From Tenacibaculum sp. SZ-18 (GTDB lineage: Bacteria > Bacteroidota > Bacteroidia > Flavobacteriales > Flavobacteriaceae), in assembly GCF_002813915.1 (NCBI RefSeq), contig NZ_CP019335.1:2587777-2651776 (forward strand): DNA of 64,000 bases, written 5' to 3'. The notes below the pieces were generated by a model. The model saw only the letters and a program-made list of their open reading frames with translations, made no database searches and had not been told where the DNA came from. The position numbers were made by a program, and so were the translations under genes. Each line of letters opens with the position of its first letter. Positions within the stretch are counted from its first letter, which is position 1. This document shows positions 18,549 through 28,303 of the stretch, piece by piece.

Positions 18549-21500
18549 ATGTTTTATAAAACTACTAAATTATGCAGTATATTATTACTGCTGCTGAGTA
18601 TCAATATGTTTTCCCAAACTACAGAAGATTTTGAAGATGAAAGTAATGCCTCAACCACTTTTACAAGTAATGGTCAAATATTCTCAATTTCCAGTTCAGA
18701 AAACTTTGACATTAATGCTGCTTGTTGTGGCCTTGGTTGGAATGGAACATCGGGAGACAATAAAACTATTGATAATGACGGCTTTACATCTTTTGGAGGG
18801 GGTACATCATTAACTATAAAGACTAACGATAACACCGATTTTACACTAAAAAGCTTTTATGTTTACATCTCTGATATTTTTGGAAATGGACCTTCATGCT
18901 CGCTAACTGTTCAAGCAAAAAAAGATGGTTCTAATGTATTTAACTTCACAAAATCATCTGGTTTTGAAACAATTAATCTGGGCGTCAATAATGGTTTTGT
19001 TTTTATTGACTTATCTACTGAGGGCGGTTCAGACAATTCTAATACACTTTTAGATGAAATTATCATAACGACGGATGGTCAAGGAGACTACCTTGCGCTG
19101 GACGCATTTAGATGGGATGTTGCTTCTGCTTGTACTGATCCTGACATACCAGCAGTAACTGCGACTACCCCCTCTATTTGTAATGGAGGGAATACCAATT
19201 TAATTGTTTCCAATAGCTCAAGTTTAAATGACGCTACGAATTGGCATATTTACAAAGGTTCTTGCGGAGGGACTCTAATAGGTACTACGGCTACTGGTGT
19301 TTTTAACGTAAGTCCGAATGTCACTACAACGTACTATATTCGTGGAGAGGGTGGTTGTGTAACCCCAGGCAGTTGTGGAGCAGTAACGGTTAACGTTGGT
19401 AATTCTGCCAATCCCGGTTTTGCATACAATGCGGGTGCCTATTGTAATAATGAACCTGATCCATCACCAATATTCATCGCAACTCCTGGTGGAACATTCT
19501 CTTCTACCAATGGGTTGGTGATTACCCCAAACGGAACTATTGATGTGTCTGCTTCGACTCCCGGAACATATCCTATTACGTATACAACAGCTGGAGCATG
19601 TCCGACTTCAACTTCGACTAATATTACTATTAATGCTTTAGATAACGCTTCTTTTAGCTATAGCTCCACTGCTTACTGCCTTAATGATCCTGATCCATCA
19701 CCAAATAGCATTGCTACTCCTGGTGGAACATTCTCTTCTATCAATGGTTTGGTAATTGCTTCAAACGGAACTATTGATGTGTCTGCTTCGACTCCTGGAA
19801 CATATCCTATTACCTATACAACAGCTGGAACATGTCCGAATTCCGCTATAGCTAATATTACTATTAATGCTTTAGATGACCCTTCTTTTAGCTATAGCTC
19901 CACTGCTTACTGCCTTAATGACCCTGACCCATCACCAAATAGCATTGCTACTCCTGGTGGAACATTCTCTTCTACCAATGGTTTGGTAATTGCTTCAAAC
20001 GGAACTATTGATGTGTCTGCTTCGACTCCTGGAACATATCCTGTTACCTATACAACAAATGGAACATGTCCGAATTCAGCTTTTGCTAATATCACTATTA
20101 ATCCTGCAGATGACGCTTCTTTTAGCTATCCCGCTTCTGCTTACTGTGTGAGCGATTCAGACCCATCACCAAATAGTATTGCTACTCCTGGTGGAACTTT
20201 CTCTTCTACTAGTGGTTTGGTAATTGCCGTAAACGGAACTATTGATGTGTCTGCTTCGACTCCTGGAACATATCTTATTACGTATACAACAAATGGAACT
20301 TGTCCGGATTCAGCTTCGGCTAATATTACTATTAATGCTTTAGATGACGCTTCTTTTAGCTATGGGGCTTCATCATATACAACGGAAGATGCAGACCCTT
20401 CTCCAACCATTACTGGTTTAACGGGAGGATCATTTTCAGCAGCAGTAGGTTTAAATATTAATGCATCTACAGGGCTAATTGACGTTTCGGCATCTACACC
20501 TGGAAGCTATACAGTTAATTATACAACTAATGGAACATGTCCAAATTCGTCTACTTTTAATATAGACATATATCCCAATACATATACTTGGACTGGAAAT
20601 TCTGACAATAATTGGAATAATACTGCTAACTGGGATAATAATATTGTTCCTCATAGTGATGGTAACGTAATTATACCAAATGGGTTAACCAACTACCCTA
20701 CAGCTACATCTGTTATAACAGTTAACAGTATAACAATGAACGACGGTGCTTCATTTATCGCACAAGCCTCAGTAAACGGAGCTATTACCTATAACAGAAA
20801 CCTACCAACTACCAATTGGCATTTAGTTTCTGCTCCAGTTTCTGGAGAGTCTCTAGACGATATAATAGCCAATAATGATCTTGCTTCTGGTACAGGAGGA
20901 AATTTAGGGTTAGGGTATTATTTCAATAATACTACTGCTCCCTGGATATATGCTCAATCAACATCTAATATTGGTGTCGCCAATGGAATTGGTTTCTCTA
21001 TAAAACTAGCTAACCCTGGTACTCTAAGTGTTTCTGGTAGTTTGAATACTACTGATATACTAAAGCCAATCTCACTGGGGAGTCGAACTAATTTTAACAT
21101 ATTAGGAAACCCATTTACTTCCTACATAAATTCAGCTACTTTTGCATCAACTAATTCATCAATACTCGCTGAGGAAACATTATGGTTATGGGATGGAACT
21201 AAATATGTAACATATAACGCCGTTTCTCCAATAGAATTAGCTCCTGGACAAGGATTCTTTGTCGAAGCTTCAAGTAATGGAAACATAACTTTCGAAGCCA
21301 CGAATCAAAGTCACCAAACTACGGATACATTCATTAAAGGTTCTGAAAATTCTTATCCAACTTTCGAATTATTTGTTGAAAGACAAAATGAAAGAAGATC
21401 TACTAAAGTATTTTACGTAGACGGAAAAACAACAGATTTTGACAATGGATATGACTCTAAAATATTTAGTGAAGATGCTTCAGACTTAAAGATATATTCG

Positions 21501-22037
21501 GAGTTAATTACCAATAATGAAGGAAAAAAGTTAGCTATTCAAACTTTACCGAACGCAGATCACGCTACGATGATTATTCCTGTTGGTTTAGTTGCTGGTG
21601 CAGATCAAAAACTTACTTTCTCTGTTAGTTCATCTAATTTGCCTAGCGGAATTGAAATTTATTTAGAAGATAGAGTAAGTAATACTTTTGTGAATCTTTC
21701 AGAAGGAGACCATACAATTACAACTAAAGCTGATATAAATGGTATTGGGCAGTACTACATCCATGCAAGCTCAGCGAAGTTAAGTAATGAAGATATTACT
21801 CAAAATATTTCTAATGTAAGTATTTATAAATCTGCTAATAATGAAATTACAGTTGCTGGTTTACAAGCTAAAGGAAATGTAAAAGTATTCTCTCTATTAG
21901 GAGAAGAATTAGTTAATACTGATATCAACTCTAGTGGATTAAGTAAAATAGCGTTACCTAATTTATCTACAGGAGTATATGTTGTTAAACTAAACTCTAT
22001 TTTAGGAAACATAACTAAGAAAATCATTTTAGAATAA
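18549..22037 (+). CDS. T9SS-secreted surface protein 3 with five 78-aa tandem repeats
   Basis: 1162 aa. Signal peptide to about residue 23 (MFSQ). Residues 24-195 are a beta domain beginning TTEDFEDESNASTTFTSNG. Five tandem 78-residue repeats occupy about residues 287-676, each built around DPSPNSIATPGGTFS and SASTPGTYPITYTT, with a conserved pair of cysteines (one after AY, one in T-C-P) in the first four. The shared WTGNSDNNWNNTANWDNN and NRNLPTTNWHLVSAPVSGES module and the Por-secretion tail follow. Probably an adhesin or structural fibre protein. Its C-terminus is a mosaic of cargo 1 and cargo 2. Followed by small peptide copy 3. Confidence 0.85.
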   Translation: MFYKTTKLCSILLLLLSINMFSQTTEDFEDESNASTTFTSNGQIFSISSSENFDINAACCGLGWNGTSGDNKTIDNDGFTSFGGGTSLTIKTNDNTDFTLKSFYVYISDIFGNGPSCSLTVQAKKDGSNVFNFTKSSGFETINLGVNNGFVFIDLSTEGGSDNSNTLLDEIIITTDGQGDYLALDAFRWDVASACTDPDIPAVTATTPSICNGGNTNLIVSNSSSLNDATNWHIYKGSCGGTLIGTTATGVFNVSPNVTTTYYIRGEGGCVTPGSCGAVTVNVGNSANPGFAYNAGAYCNNEPDPSPIFIATPGGTFSSTNGLVITPNGTIDVSASTPGTYPITYTTAGACPTSTSTNITINALDNASFSYSSTAYCLNDPDPSPNSIATPGGTFSSINGLVIASNGTIDVSASTPGTYPITYTTAGTCPNSAIANITINALDDPSFSYSSTAYCLNDPDPSPNSIATPGGTFSSTNGLVIASNGTIDVSASTPGTYPVTYTTNGTCPNSAFANITINPADDASFSYPASAYCVSDSDPSPNSIATPGGTFSSTSGLVIAVNGTIDVSASTPGTYLITYTTNGTCPDSASANITINALDDASFSYGASSYTTEDADPSPTITGLTGGSFSAAVGLNINASTGLIDVSASTPGSYTVNYTTNGTCPNSSTFNIDIYPNTYTWTGNSDNNWNNTANWDNNIVPHSDGNVIIPNGLTNYPTATSVITVNSITMNDGASFIAQASVNGAITYNRNLPTTNWHLVSAPVSGESLDDIIANNDLASGTGGNLGLGYYFNNTTAPWIYAQSTSNIGVANGIGFSIKLANPGTLSVSGSLNTTDILKPISLGSRTNFNILGNPFTSYINSATFASTNSSILAEETLWLWDGTKYVTYNAVSPIELAPGQGFFVEASSNGNITFEATNQSHQTTDTFIKGSENSYPTFELFVERQNERRSTKVFYVDGKTTDFDNGYDSKIFSEDASDLKIYSELITNNEGKKLAIQTLPNADHATMIIPVGLVAGADQKLTFSVSSSNLPSGIEIYLEDRVSNTFVNLSEGDHTITTKADINGIGQYYIHASSAKLSNEDITQNISNVSIYKSANNEITVAGLQAKGNVKVFSLLGEELVNTDINSSGLSKIALPNLSTGVYVVKLNSILGNITKKIILE
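19407..20576 (+). repeat. Five tandem 234-bp repeats inside T9SS cargo 3
   Basis: Unit starts fall at 19407, 19641, 19875, 20109 and 20343, an exact 234-bp period without indels. Units 2 and 3 are almost identical; unit 5 is the most diverged. Confidence 0.9.
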
Positions 22038-22056
22038 ACTAATCCTCTACTAAATC

Positions 22057-22224
22057 ATGAAAAATAATAAACTAAATAAAGAAGAGATTACTAGAAAAGA
22101 AGCTCTCAAAAAAATAGGAAACTATGGGAAGTACACAGCTTTAACTGCTTTAGGTACTTACTTAATTTTAAATCCTAAAAAAGCACAAGCTGCTTCACCT
22201 GAACAACCTGGTGATGGATTTTAA
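22057..22224 (+). CDS. 55-aa Tat-like leader peptide gene, copy 3
   Basis: Protein identical to copy 1 as read by eye (MKNNKLNKEEITRKEALKKI start, SPEQPGDGF end). Starts 20 bp after the stop of T9SS cargo 3 and precedes the third copy of the terminator. Confidence 0.8.
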   Translation: MKNNKLNKEEITRKEALKKIGNYGKYTALTALGTYLILNPKKAQAASPEQPGDGF

Positions 22225-22245
22225 AAGCCTAACTATTTAACTACT

Positions 22246-22278
22246 AAAAAACCTCAAGAATTTCCTTGAGGTTTTTTT
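22246..22278 (+). terminator. Rho-independent terminator, copy 3
   Basis: Same AACCTCAAG / CTTGAGGTT hairpin with a 7-T tail as after copy 2. Confidence 0.9.
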
Positions 22279-22800
22279 ACAAAAAAAAAACACAATATAC
22301 TTGTCATAATATAAATATTTTACTATATTAGATTCAGAATTCGCTAGATAAGAAAAAGTATTGCATTACCTTATCTTTCATTTATTATAATACAGACTGA
22401 CCATCTGTAAATTGTTTAACCCATAAAAACCCCCAAGTTATGAATAAAACAGTTTTTTATTTTTCTTAACTTTTTTTTAGCTATTACCTCTCACCATTTT
22501 TATAATTCCCTATCCCCTAAAAAAATCACTTAGTTGTATAAGTGCAATGGATTCGTAGTAATTATAAATAAAAATAAAACGTTTTTCGTTGCTGACGTTT
22601 AATTTGAATCGTTATAAGTTTTACTTGTGCTAGTCAACCCGCACTCGTAATATCAAGCATTTATAACTGTATCAAAGGTGTTACTAGTATTGTAATATTA
22701 GCAATTATTTATTAAATAAAAATAACCCCGCAATTGTATGACTTTGGCGAGCGCACAAAAGCAGGGTCTGGAATAGTCAATCTTCATTTCGACCATTATT
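22279..22800. other. Intergenic region before T9SS cargo 4
   Basis: 522 bp of AT-rich sequence without a credible ORF. No repeat shared with the cassette array and no tRNA-like fold noticed. It probably holds the promoter of cargo 4; I cannot place it. Confidence 0.5.
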
Positions 22801-25800
22801 ATGTATAAGGAATATCAACCTTTAGACATTGTAACAATGTTTAAAGAAGTTTTAAGATATTTTTACTGTATCTTTTTATCATCTAAAAATAAGGGTGTAA
22901 GTAAAAATACACAAAAAAAATCAAAAAACAACCAAATTGCAACAAAATATATTTATTCCTATTGTGGTGGGGTGAATACGGTTACTAATAACAATCGTTT
23001 TATACTTGTTATTTCATTTGTTTTACTACCTTTTATCTCGATGGCTTACTCAAAGCATGTCAACAATGCAATTTATATAAATGATAAATACAAAGTAACC
23101 ATAAACTGCCTACAAGACATACATAATAATTTCATTCATACTAGAAAAACTAAAAGATCAGAAGAGTTAGCGCTAACAGTTAAATTGGATATTATTCATA
23201 AACCTAATGTCATAACTAACTATAAACTTCAACAAGCACTAAATACTATTCCGTTTGGGTTTGTAACTATAAATAAATATTCAGAACCACTAAACATAGG
23301 TTTTTATTCAGCGAAAGTAAATTATATTGACTCAGATACGTTTTATGAGAAAAACGCAACCCGAGTAGATTATGTTCCCCACTTGAATACTTTAAGTACT
23401 AATTTTTTTAGTTTTAACAAGGGTAGAAACTTTACTTCTACCTCGAATTCCCCAAGCACTCCGAATGCATTTTTCTTTTCAAAATTCACTTTTGGTTCCC
23501 CATTTAGAAAAATGCATTCATCTTTTCCTTATGAAATAGGGCATTATTTTGGTTTAATGCAAACCCTCAAGAGTACTAGACATGGTAACAATCATCCCCA
23601 AGTTAAAAATGTTTCCCACCATGAAGAGTACTCGAATTTTAGTGGCACTGGTGATTATCTGTGTAGTACACCTACCAATCCTCACAATAGTTCTAACGAA
23701 ATGGATAAGCATGGTAAATCATATAATACTTATAACACCAACTTAATGTCCTATTACAGGGAAGAAAAAAGCTCTTCTAATAAAGAAAAGATTCCTTTCA
23801 TGAATAAAACTATTGACTATCGATTAAATGATAAAAGATATCATATTCATGGTTATGAAATGAATGTAAAAAATAATTCACCCCAAATTATATTATCCGA
23901 AAATACCCACTTATCTAACAACATAGAGTGGACTAATTCTAACCATTATAACGGATATATAATCGAAAAATCAATTAATTCCGATTCTTCTCAATTGGCC
24001 TTTGAAAAAATTGCTAATGTTTCAAAAAAAACATCTGTATTTACTGATAACAACATCAACTCTAATACTAGCTATAATTACGGAGTGATTCCAGTAGATT
24101 TCCCTGAAAACAGAAGTAACATTATGGCAGCAACTGCTAAAAGTACTTACTGTAATCCAATAAACACGTGTAATTACTTTGGACTTACTCCAGAAAGAAT
24201 TACCCTTAAAACGCAAGATAAAACCATAATTGATCACGCCAACTTTACTTGTAGTAATACTGTAAATGTTGCAGATTATAAACATGTTGAACTTAAAACT
24301 AATACTCTATTAAATCTTGAAATAGATCAATCTAGAAAACAAGAATTCTTTTACAATGTTTTCATAGATTTCAATAGAGATAGCGATTTCAATGATGAAG
24401 GTGAATGGTTAATAAAAAATAAAATTAGTACAGATAAATATTCATTTGATAATGAAATAGATTTAACAAATAAAATTTTTAATCAAGGTGAAACTACAAT
24501 AAGGGTTATTTGTAGTAATTATAAAGATTCCACTGGAACATACCCAATAGAAAATGCGTGTGATGTAGAACTAGGATTTACACAAGATTTTAACGTTACA
24601 TTATTGGATAAACGCAAAGACGTAACTTGGTTAGGAACGACTAACAAGGACTGGTTCACTCCATCAAACTGGTCAAATAATCTTGTTCCTGATGAGAATA
24701 CAAATGTAATTATTCCTAATTATTTAGAATATTATCCGGTTATTACTGATGAAATCAATTTCAACACTTTAAAAGTAGATTCTGGAGCTTCTTTAATAGC
24801 AAATACAGCAATTCAAAAAGAAATTAATTACGACAAGAAGTTATCAAAAGAAGGGTGGAATTATATTTCTACTCCAATGGTTAATCAAACTGTATCCAAC
24901 TTCATTCAACTTAATAATGTTATTGTAAATGAAAGAGAAGAAATAAGTTTATCCTATTTTAACACATTAAATAATACTTGGAACCCTTTTATGAATGATT
25001 CAGACAAAGATCTTGAACCTGGAAAAGGATATTCTATAAAATTAACAACTGGTAGAATTGTAACATTTAATGGAAATATTAAGACAGAAGACACTTATAT
25101 CCCGCTAAACCAGTCAAATTATACAAATATGAACCTTATTGGAAATCCATATCTTTCATATATTGACTCTGAAGAACTATTAAACAAAAACTCTAATATC
25201 TTAACAGAGCAAACACTTTGGATTTGGAATGGACAATACTTTGAAGCTGTAAACAAACTAAATCCGATAAAAATTGCACCTTCTGATAGTTTTTTTGTTG
25301 AAGCGAACGTCAAAGATAATTTTGTTTTTCACACTAAAGATTTGCGACAAAGAAATGAAATTACAAATGAAAGAGAGCAAGTTTTCTCAGTCGAACTATC
25401 ACTAGAAAACTCCACTCACAAACAATCAACAAAAATCTATTATACTTCGAATACAAGTAAAAGCTTTGACAATGGTTACGATTCTAAGATTTTTGATGAA
25501 GATTCAGACTTTCAAATTTTCACGGATCAATTAGACACTAACAATCCAAGAAAACTAGCAATTCAAGCATTACCAAACTCTGATATTGAAAACTTAATTA
25601 TTCCTGTAGGATTCAGAACAAAAGCGAGAGGAGATTTAACTATAAGTGCTAATATTTTAAATATTCCAGACAATTATGAAGTTTATTTGGAAGATAAAGA
25701 CACAAATAATTTCGTGAATCTACAAAGAAGGCCATATGTTTTTACCCCTAAAAACAATGTCGTAAATCAAGGACGTTTCTTTTTACACATGAATCAAAAA

Positions 25801-26064
25801 TCAACAAACCAAGAGCATCAAGATTCTGTTGATTTACAAAGAACTGTTACGATTTTCAAATCAGATATAAATGAAATAACTATTAATAACTTAGATTTAG
25901 ATGCTTCTGTTAAAGTTTATACTATCTACGGTGAGTCAATTTTCGATTCAAAAATTACTTCATCTGATAGTAATAAAATCAGATTTAATACTCCACCAGT
26001 GGGAATTTATCTGGTTTCTGTTAAAACAGAAAAGGGTAAATTCATAAAGAAGATTAATTTATAA
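22801..26064 (+). CDS. T9SS cargo 4: degenerate M43-like metallopeptidase with GEVED domain
   Basis: 1087 aa as drawn. A GTG at 22972 would instead give a compact signal peptide (MNTVTNNNRFILVISFVLLP), which is the more likely N-terminus. About residues 150-345 (numbered from 22801) match the M43 cytophagalysin-type peptidase layout: FPYEIGHYFGLMQ, then GDYLCSTPTNP, then the Met-turn-like NLMSYY. The zinc motif HExxHxxGxxH reads Y244-E245-I-G-H248-Y-F-G-L-M-Q254, so the first and third ligands are lost. A GEVED domain follows (NVFIDFNRDSDFNDEGEW), then the TWLGTTNKDWFTPSNWSNN module shared with cargo 1-3 and a Por-secretion tail. No 55-aa peptide gene follows; a PqqD-HprK gene starts 54 bp downstream. 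Confidence 0.75.
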   Translation: MYKEYQPLDIVTMFKEVLRYFYCIFLSSKNKGVSKNTQKKSKNNQIATKYIYSYCGGVNTVTNNNRFILVISFVLLPFISMAYSKHVNNAIYINDKYKVTINCLQDIHNNFIHTRKTKRSEELALTVKLDIIHKPNVITNYKLQQALNTIPFGFVTINKYSEPLNIGFYSAKVNYIDSDTFYEKNATRVDYVPHLNTLSTNFFSFNKGRNFTSTSNSPSTPNAFFFSKFTFGSPFRKMHSSFPYEIGHYFGLMQTLKSTRHGNNHPQVKNVSHHEEYSNFSGTGDYLCSTPTNPHNSSNEMDKHGKSYNTYNTNLMSYYREEKSSSNKEKIPFMNKTIDYRLNDKRYHIHGYEMNVKNNSPQIILSENTHLSNNIEWTNSNHYNGYIIEKSINSDSSQLAFEKIANVSKKTSVFTDNNINSNTSYNYGVIPVDFPENRSNIMAATAKSTYCNPINTCNYFGLTPERITLKTQDKTIIDHANFTCSNTVNVADYKHVELKTNTLLNLEIDQSRKQEFFYNVFIDFNRDSDFNDEGEWLIKNKISTDKYSFDNEIDLTNKIFNQGETTIRVICSNYKDSTGTYPIENACDVELGFTQDFNVTLLDKRKDVTWLGTTNKDWFTPSNWSNNLVPDENTNVIIPNYLEYYPVITDEINFNTLKVDSGASLIANTAIQKEINYDKKLSKEGWNYISTPMVNQTVSNFIQLNNVIVNEREEISLSYFNTLNNTWNPFMNDSDKDLEPGKGYSIKLTTGRIVTFNGNIKTEDTYIPLNQSNYTNMNLIGNPYLSYIDSEELLNKNSNILTEQTLWIWNGQYFEAVNKLNPIKIAPSDSFFVEANVKDNFVFHTKDLRQRNEITNEREQVFSVELSLENSTHKQSTKIYYTSNTSKSFDNGYDSKIFDEDSDFQIFTDQLDTNNPRKLAIQALPNSDIENLIIPVGFRTKARGDLTISANILNIPDNYEVYLEDKDTNNFVNLQRRPYVFTPKNNVVNQGRFFLHMNQKSTNQEHQDSVDLQRTVTIFKSDINEITINNLDLDASVKVYTIYGESIFDSKITSSDSNKIRFNTPPVGIYLVSVKTEKGKFIKKINL

Positions 26065-26118
26065 ATAATTCAAAAAATAGTTAGATACTTCTATTAGGTT
26101 TTATATTTTTAGAATCTA

Positions 26119-27246
26119 ATGAACAACATACTATTTAAACATATCGAAGGCAAGACTATAGTTTGGTTTGAAGCAACAAATAACTATATTGTTTTAGAAA
26201 ATAAAGCAGCAGATATCATTAGTCAAATAAACGACGGACTTACCTTTGAAAATATAGGAAAAGACTTAGCAAAAGAGTTTGAAATTTCTGAAGAAGCTGG
26301 ATTTGAATTCGTAAATAAAATTAACGAAGAAGTTTATGTTAAGAACACAAACAATAAAGTGCTTTTCTCAGAACAAAGTTCTGTTTATTCTCTTCCTATT
26401 TTCCAAATAACAAAGTTTTACAGAATAAATGATTTAATTTTTGAAGTAAACTATCAATCTGAATTTGAAGAATATTTAGTTCATCCAAAATTTTCTCACT
26501 TAGAAGTTGACTATTCAAAAAAAACAAATCACACTTTTAAAGTTTTTACCAAAAATGATATTACTTCTCTCATAATTGATGGTAACTTCATAGGCTCTTG
26601 GCCGAGAAAAGACATTCATTATTTCCAGGGAAAATTTTCCATGTATGTGGTGCAATTCATTCACCAAAAACATGAAAATGAATGGATGGGTATTTTTCAT
26701 GCATCCGGTTTAGGAAATGATAAAAAATCGCTGCTTCTACTAGGAGATTCAGGTAATGGGAAAAGCACATCTCTGGCAATTTTACAAGCTAATGGACTTA
26801 CCTGTCTAGCCGATGATTTTGTCCCAATTGATGTTGAACAAAAAAATATTTACACATTCCCTTCTGCAATTTCTATTAAAAGAAATAGTTTAGAAACATT
26901 ATTACCCTTATATCCTGAATTAGAAAATACCGCTGAATTTCATTTCAAAAGATTGAATAAAATTGTTCGTTTTCTTCCTCCAAAAATAAATAGTGGAAAG
27001 CATCATTTACCATGCAATGATTTAGTTTTCATAAAATATCAAAAAGATTCGGCTTTAAACTTTGCAAATATCTCGAAATTAGAAGCCTTCCAGCAATTAG
27101 TCCCAGATTCATGGTTATCTCAGAAAAAAGACAATGTTGAAGTTTTTTTAAATTGGTTTTCAAACACCAACTGCTACAAACTAACATATTCAGACAACGA
27201 AAGAATGGTAAACACCGTAAAAAGCATCTTGAATAATGACATATAA
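26119..27246 (+). CDS. PqqD-like domain fused to HPr-kinase-like kinase
   Basis: 375 aa. Residues 1-80 are PqqD-like (RRE fold): VLENKAADIISQINDGLTFENI and a C-terminal helix. Residues about 110-370 resemble HprK/P serine kinases: Walker A GDSGNGKST (209-217) and the acidic LADDFVPI (230-237). PqqD/RRE domains bind leader peptides, and HprK homologues in peptide clusters phosphorylate peptides (paeninodin-type tailoring). The gene overlaps the nucleotidyltransferase by 11 bp. This pairing is the hallmark of the predicted HPr-rel-A systems, in which the PqqD part is usually a separate protein. A role in modifying a peptide or protein here is inference. Confidence 0.75.
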   Translation: MNNILFKHIEGKTIVWFEATNNYIVLENKAADIISQINDGLTFENIGKDLAKEFEISEEAGFEFVNKINEEVYVKNTNNKVLFSEQSSVYSLPIFQITKFYRINDLIFEVNYQSEFEEYLVHPKFSHLEVDYSKKTNHTFKVFTKNDITSLIIDGNFIGSWPRKDIHYFQGKFSMYVVQFIHQKHENEWMGIFHASGLGNDKKSLLLLGDSGNGKSTSLAILQANGLTCLADDFVPIDVEQKNIYTFPSAISIKRNSLETLLPLYPELENTAEFHFKRLNKIVRFLPPKINSGKHHLPCNDLVFIKYQKDSALNFANISKLEAFQQLVPDSWLSQKKDNVEVFLNWFSNTNCYKLTYSDNERMVNTVKSILNNDI

Positions 27247-28300
27247 AGAAACGTTATTTTTTATAGGAAAATGTTTAACCATTACACATGAGATAAATAA
27301 TAAAATCATAGTAGAGAACTTACTACAAAATAATTATGTTGATTGGGATGACGTGGTTAAAGTAAGTACGAGTCACTACGTATTCCCTGCTTTATACTGC
27401 AATTTAAAACGCACTAATTTACTGCATTATCTTCCAGAAGATTTAGTTGGATATATGCAACATATTACCCAGTTAAACAGAGAACGAAACGAACAGATTA
27501 TTGAGCAGGCTAATGAAATTAATTCTTTATTATTAAAAAATAATATTACTCCAATTTTTCTTAAAGGAACTGGAAATTTGTTAGAAGGATTATACGAGGA
27601 TATTGCTGAACGAATGGTTGGTGATATCGATTTTTTGGTTACAAAGGCTGACACTCTTAAATCTTTTACATTATTAAAAGCCGAGGAGTATACTAACCTC
27701 GTTAAAACTGATAATAGTTTACCAAATGACAAACATCTTCCTCGAATTCACAAGAAAAATAGAATTGCAGCTGTAGAAGTTCACAAAGAAATGGTTAAAG
27801 AGCCTTACAATAAACTTTTTAATTATTCCCTAATAAAGTCTGATATTTTAAACCGAGACAATTACTCTGTTTTAGGTTATAATCATCAATTAATACTTAG
27901 TATAATTGCAAAACAAATAAACGATGATGGTCAGTTCTACAACGATATTACTTTAAGAAATGCATATGATGTATTTCTACTATCAAAAAAAACTGACACA
28001 TACAAAAGCATAGAAACACTGGATGATCGATTAAAAATTCCGCTAAATAACTTTTTAGCAATTACAAAATTAGTTTTGAACAGTAGTTCTATAAATTTCG
28101 TAGAAACTAATTCTTCAAAAGAATCTCTTAACCATTTTAACAAGATGATCCTAAATGAAAAAAAAAGGAATAAACACTACAGCTTTTGGCGAAAAAAACT
28201 ATTCTTATTGAGCAGACTTAAAGTTATATTTAAAGCTTTCTACAGTAAAAACCATGCAATTTGGTTAATTAAGAGGATAATTAAAGGAAGAAACTCCTAG
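27236..28300 (+). CDS. Nucleotidyltransferase family protein (NTP_transf_5 type)
   Basis: 354 aa. The central FLKGTGNLLEGLYEDIAERM and VGDIDFLVTK (D130, D132) match the G-x-D-x-D metal motif of the uncharacterised nucleotidyltransferase family PF14907; the flanks are helical. It overlaps the PqqD-HprK gene by 11 bp, so the two are co-translated. Members occur beside HprK-like and PqqD-like genes in polysaccharide or peptide-modification loci. It converges with mpl, leaving only 3 bp between stops. Confidence 0.75.
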   Translation: MTYKETLFFIGKCLTITHEINNKIIVENLLQNNYVDWDDVVKVSTSHYVFPALYCNLKRTNLLHYLPEDLVGYMQHITQLNRERNEQIIEQANEINSLLLKNNITPIFLKGTGNLLEGLYEDIAERMVGDIDFLVTKADTLKSFTLLKAEEYTNLVKTDNSLPNDKHLPRIHKKNRIAAVEVHKEMVKEPYNKLFNYSLIKSDILNRDNYSVLGYNHQLILSIIAKQINDDGQFYNDITLRNAYDVFLLSKKTDTYKSIETLDDRLKIPLNNFLAITKLVLNSSSINFVETNSSKESLNHFNKMILNEKKRNKHYSFWRKKLFLLSRLKVIFKAFYSKNHAIWLIKRIIKGRNS

Positions 28301-28303
28301 CAC

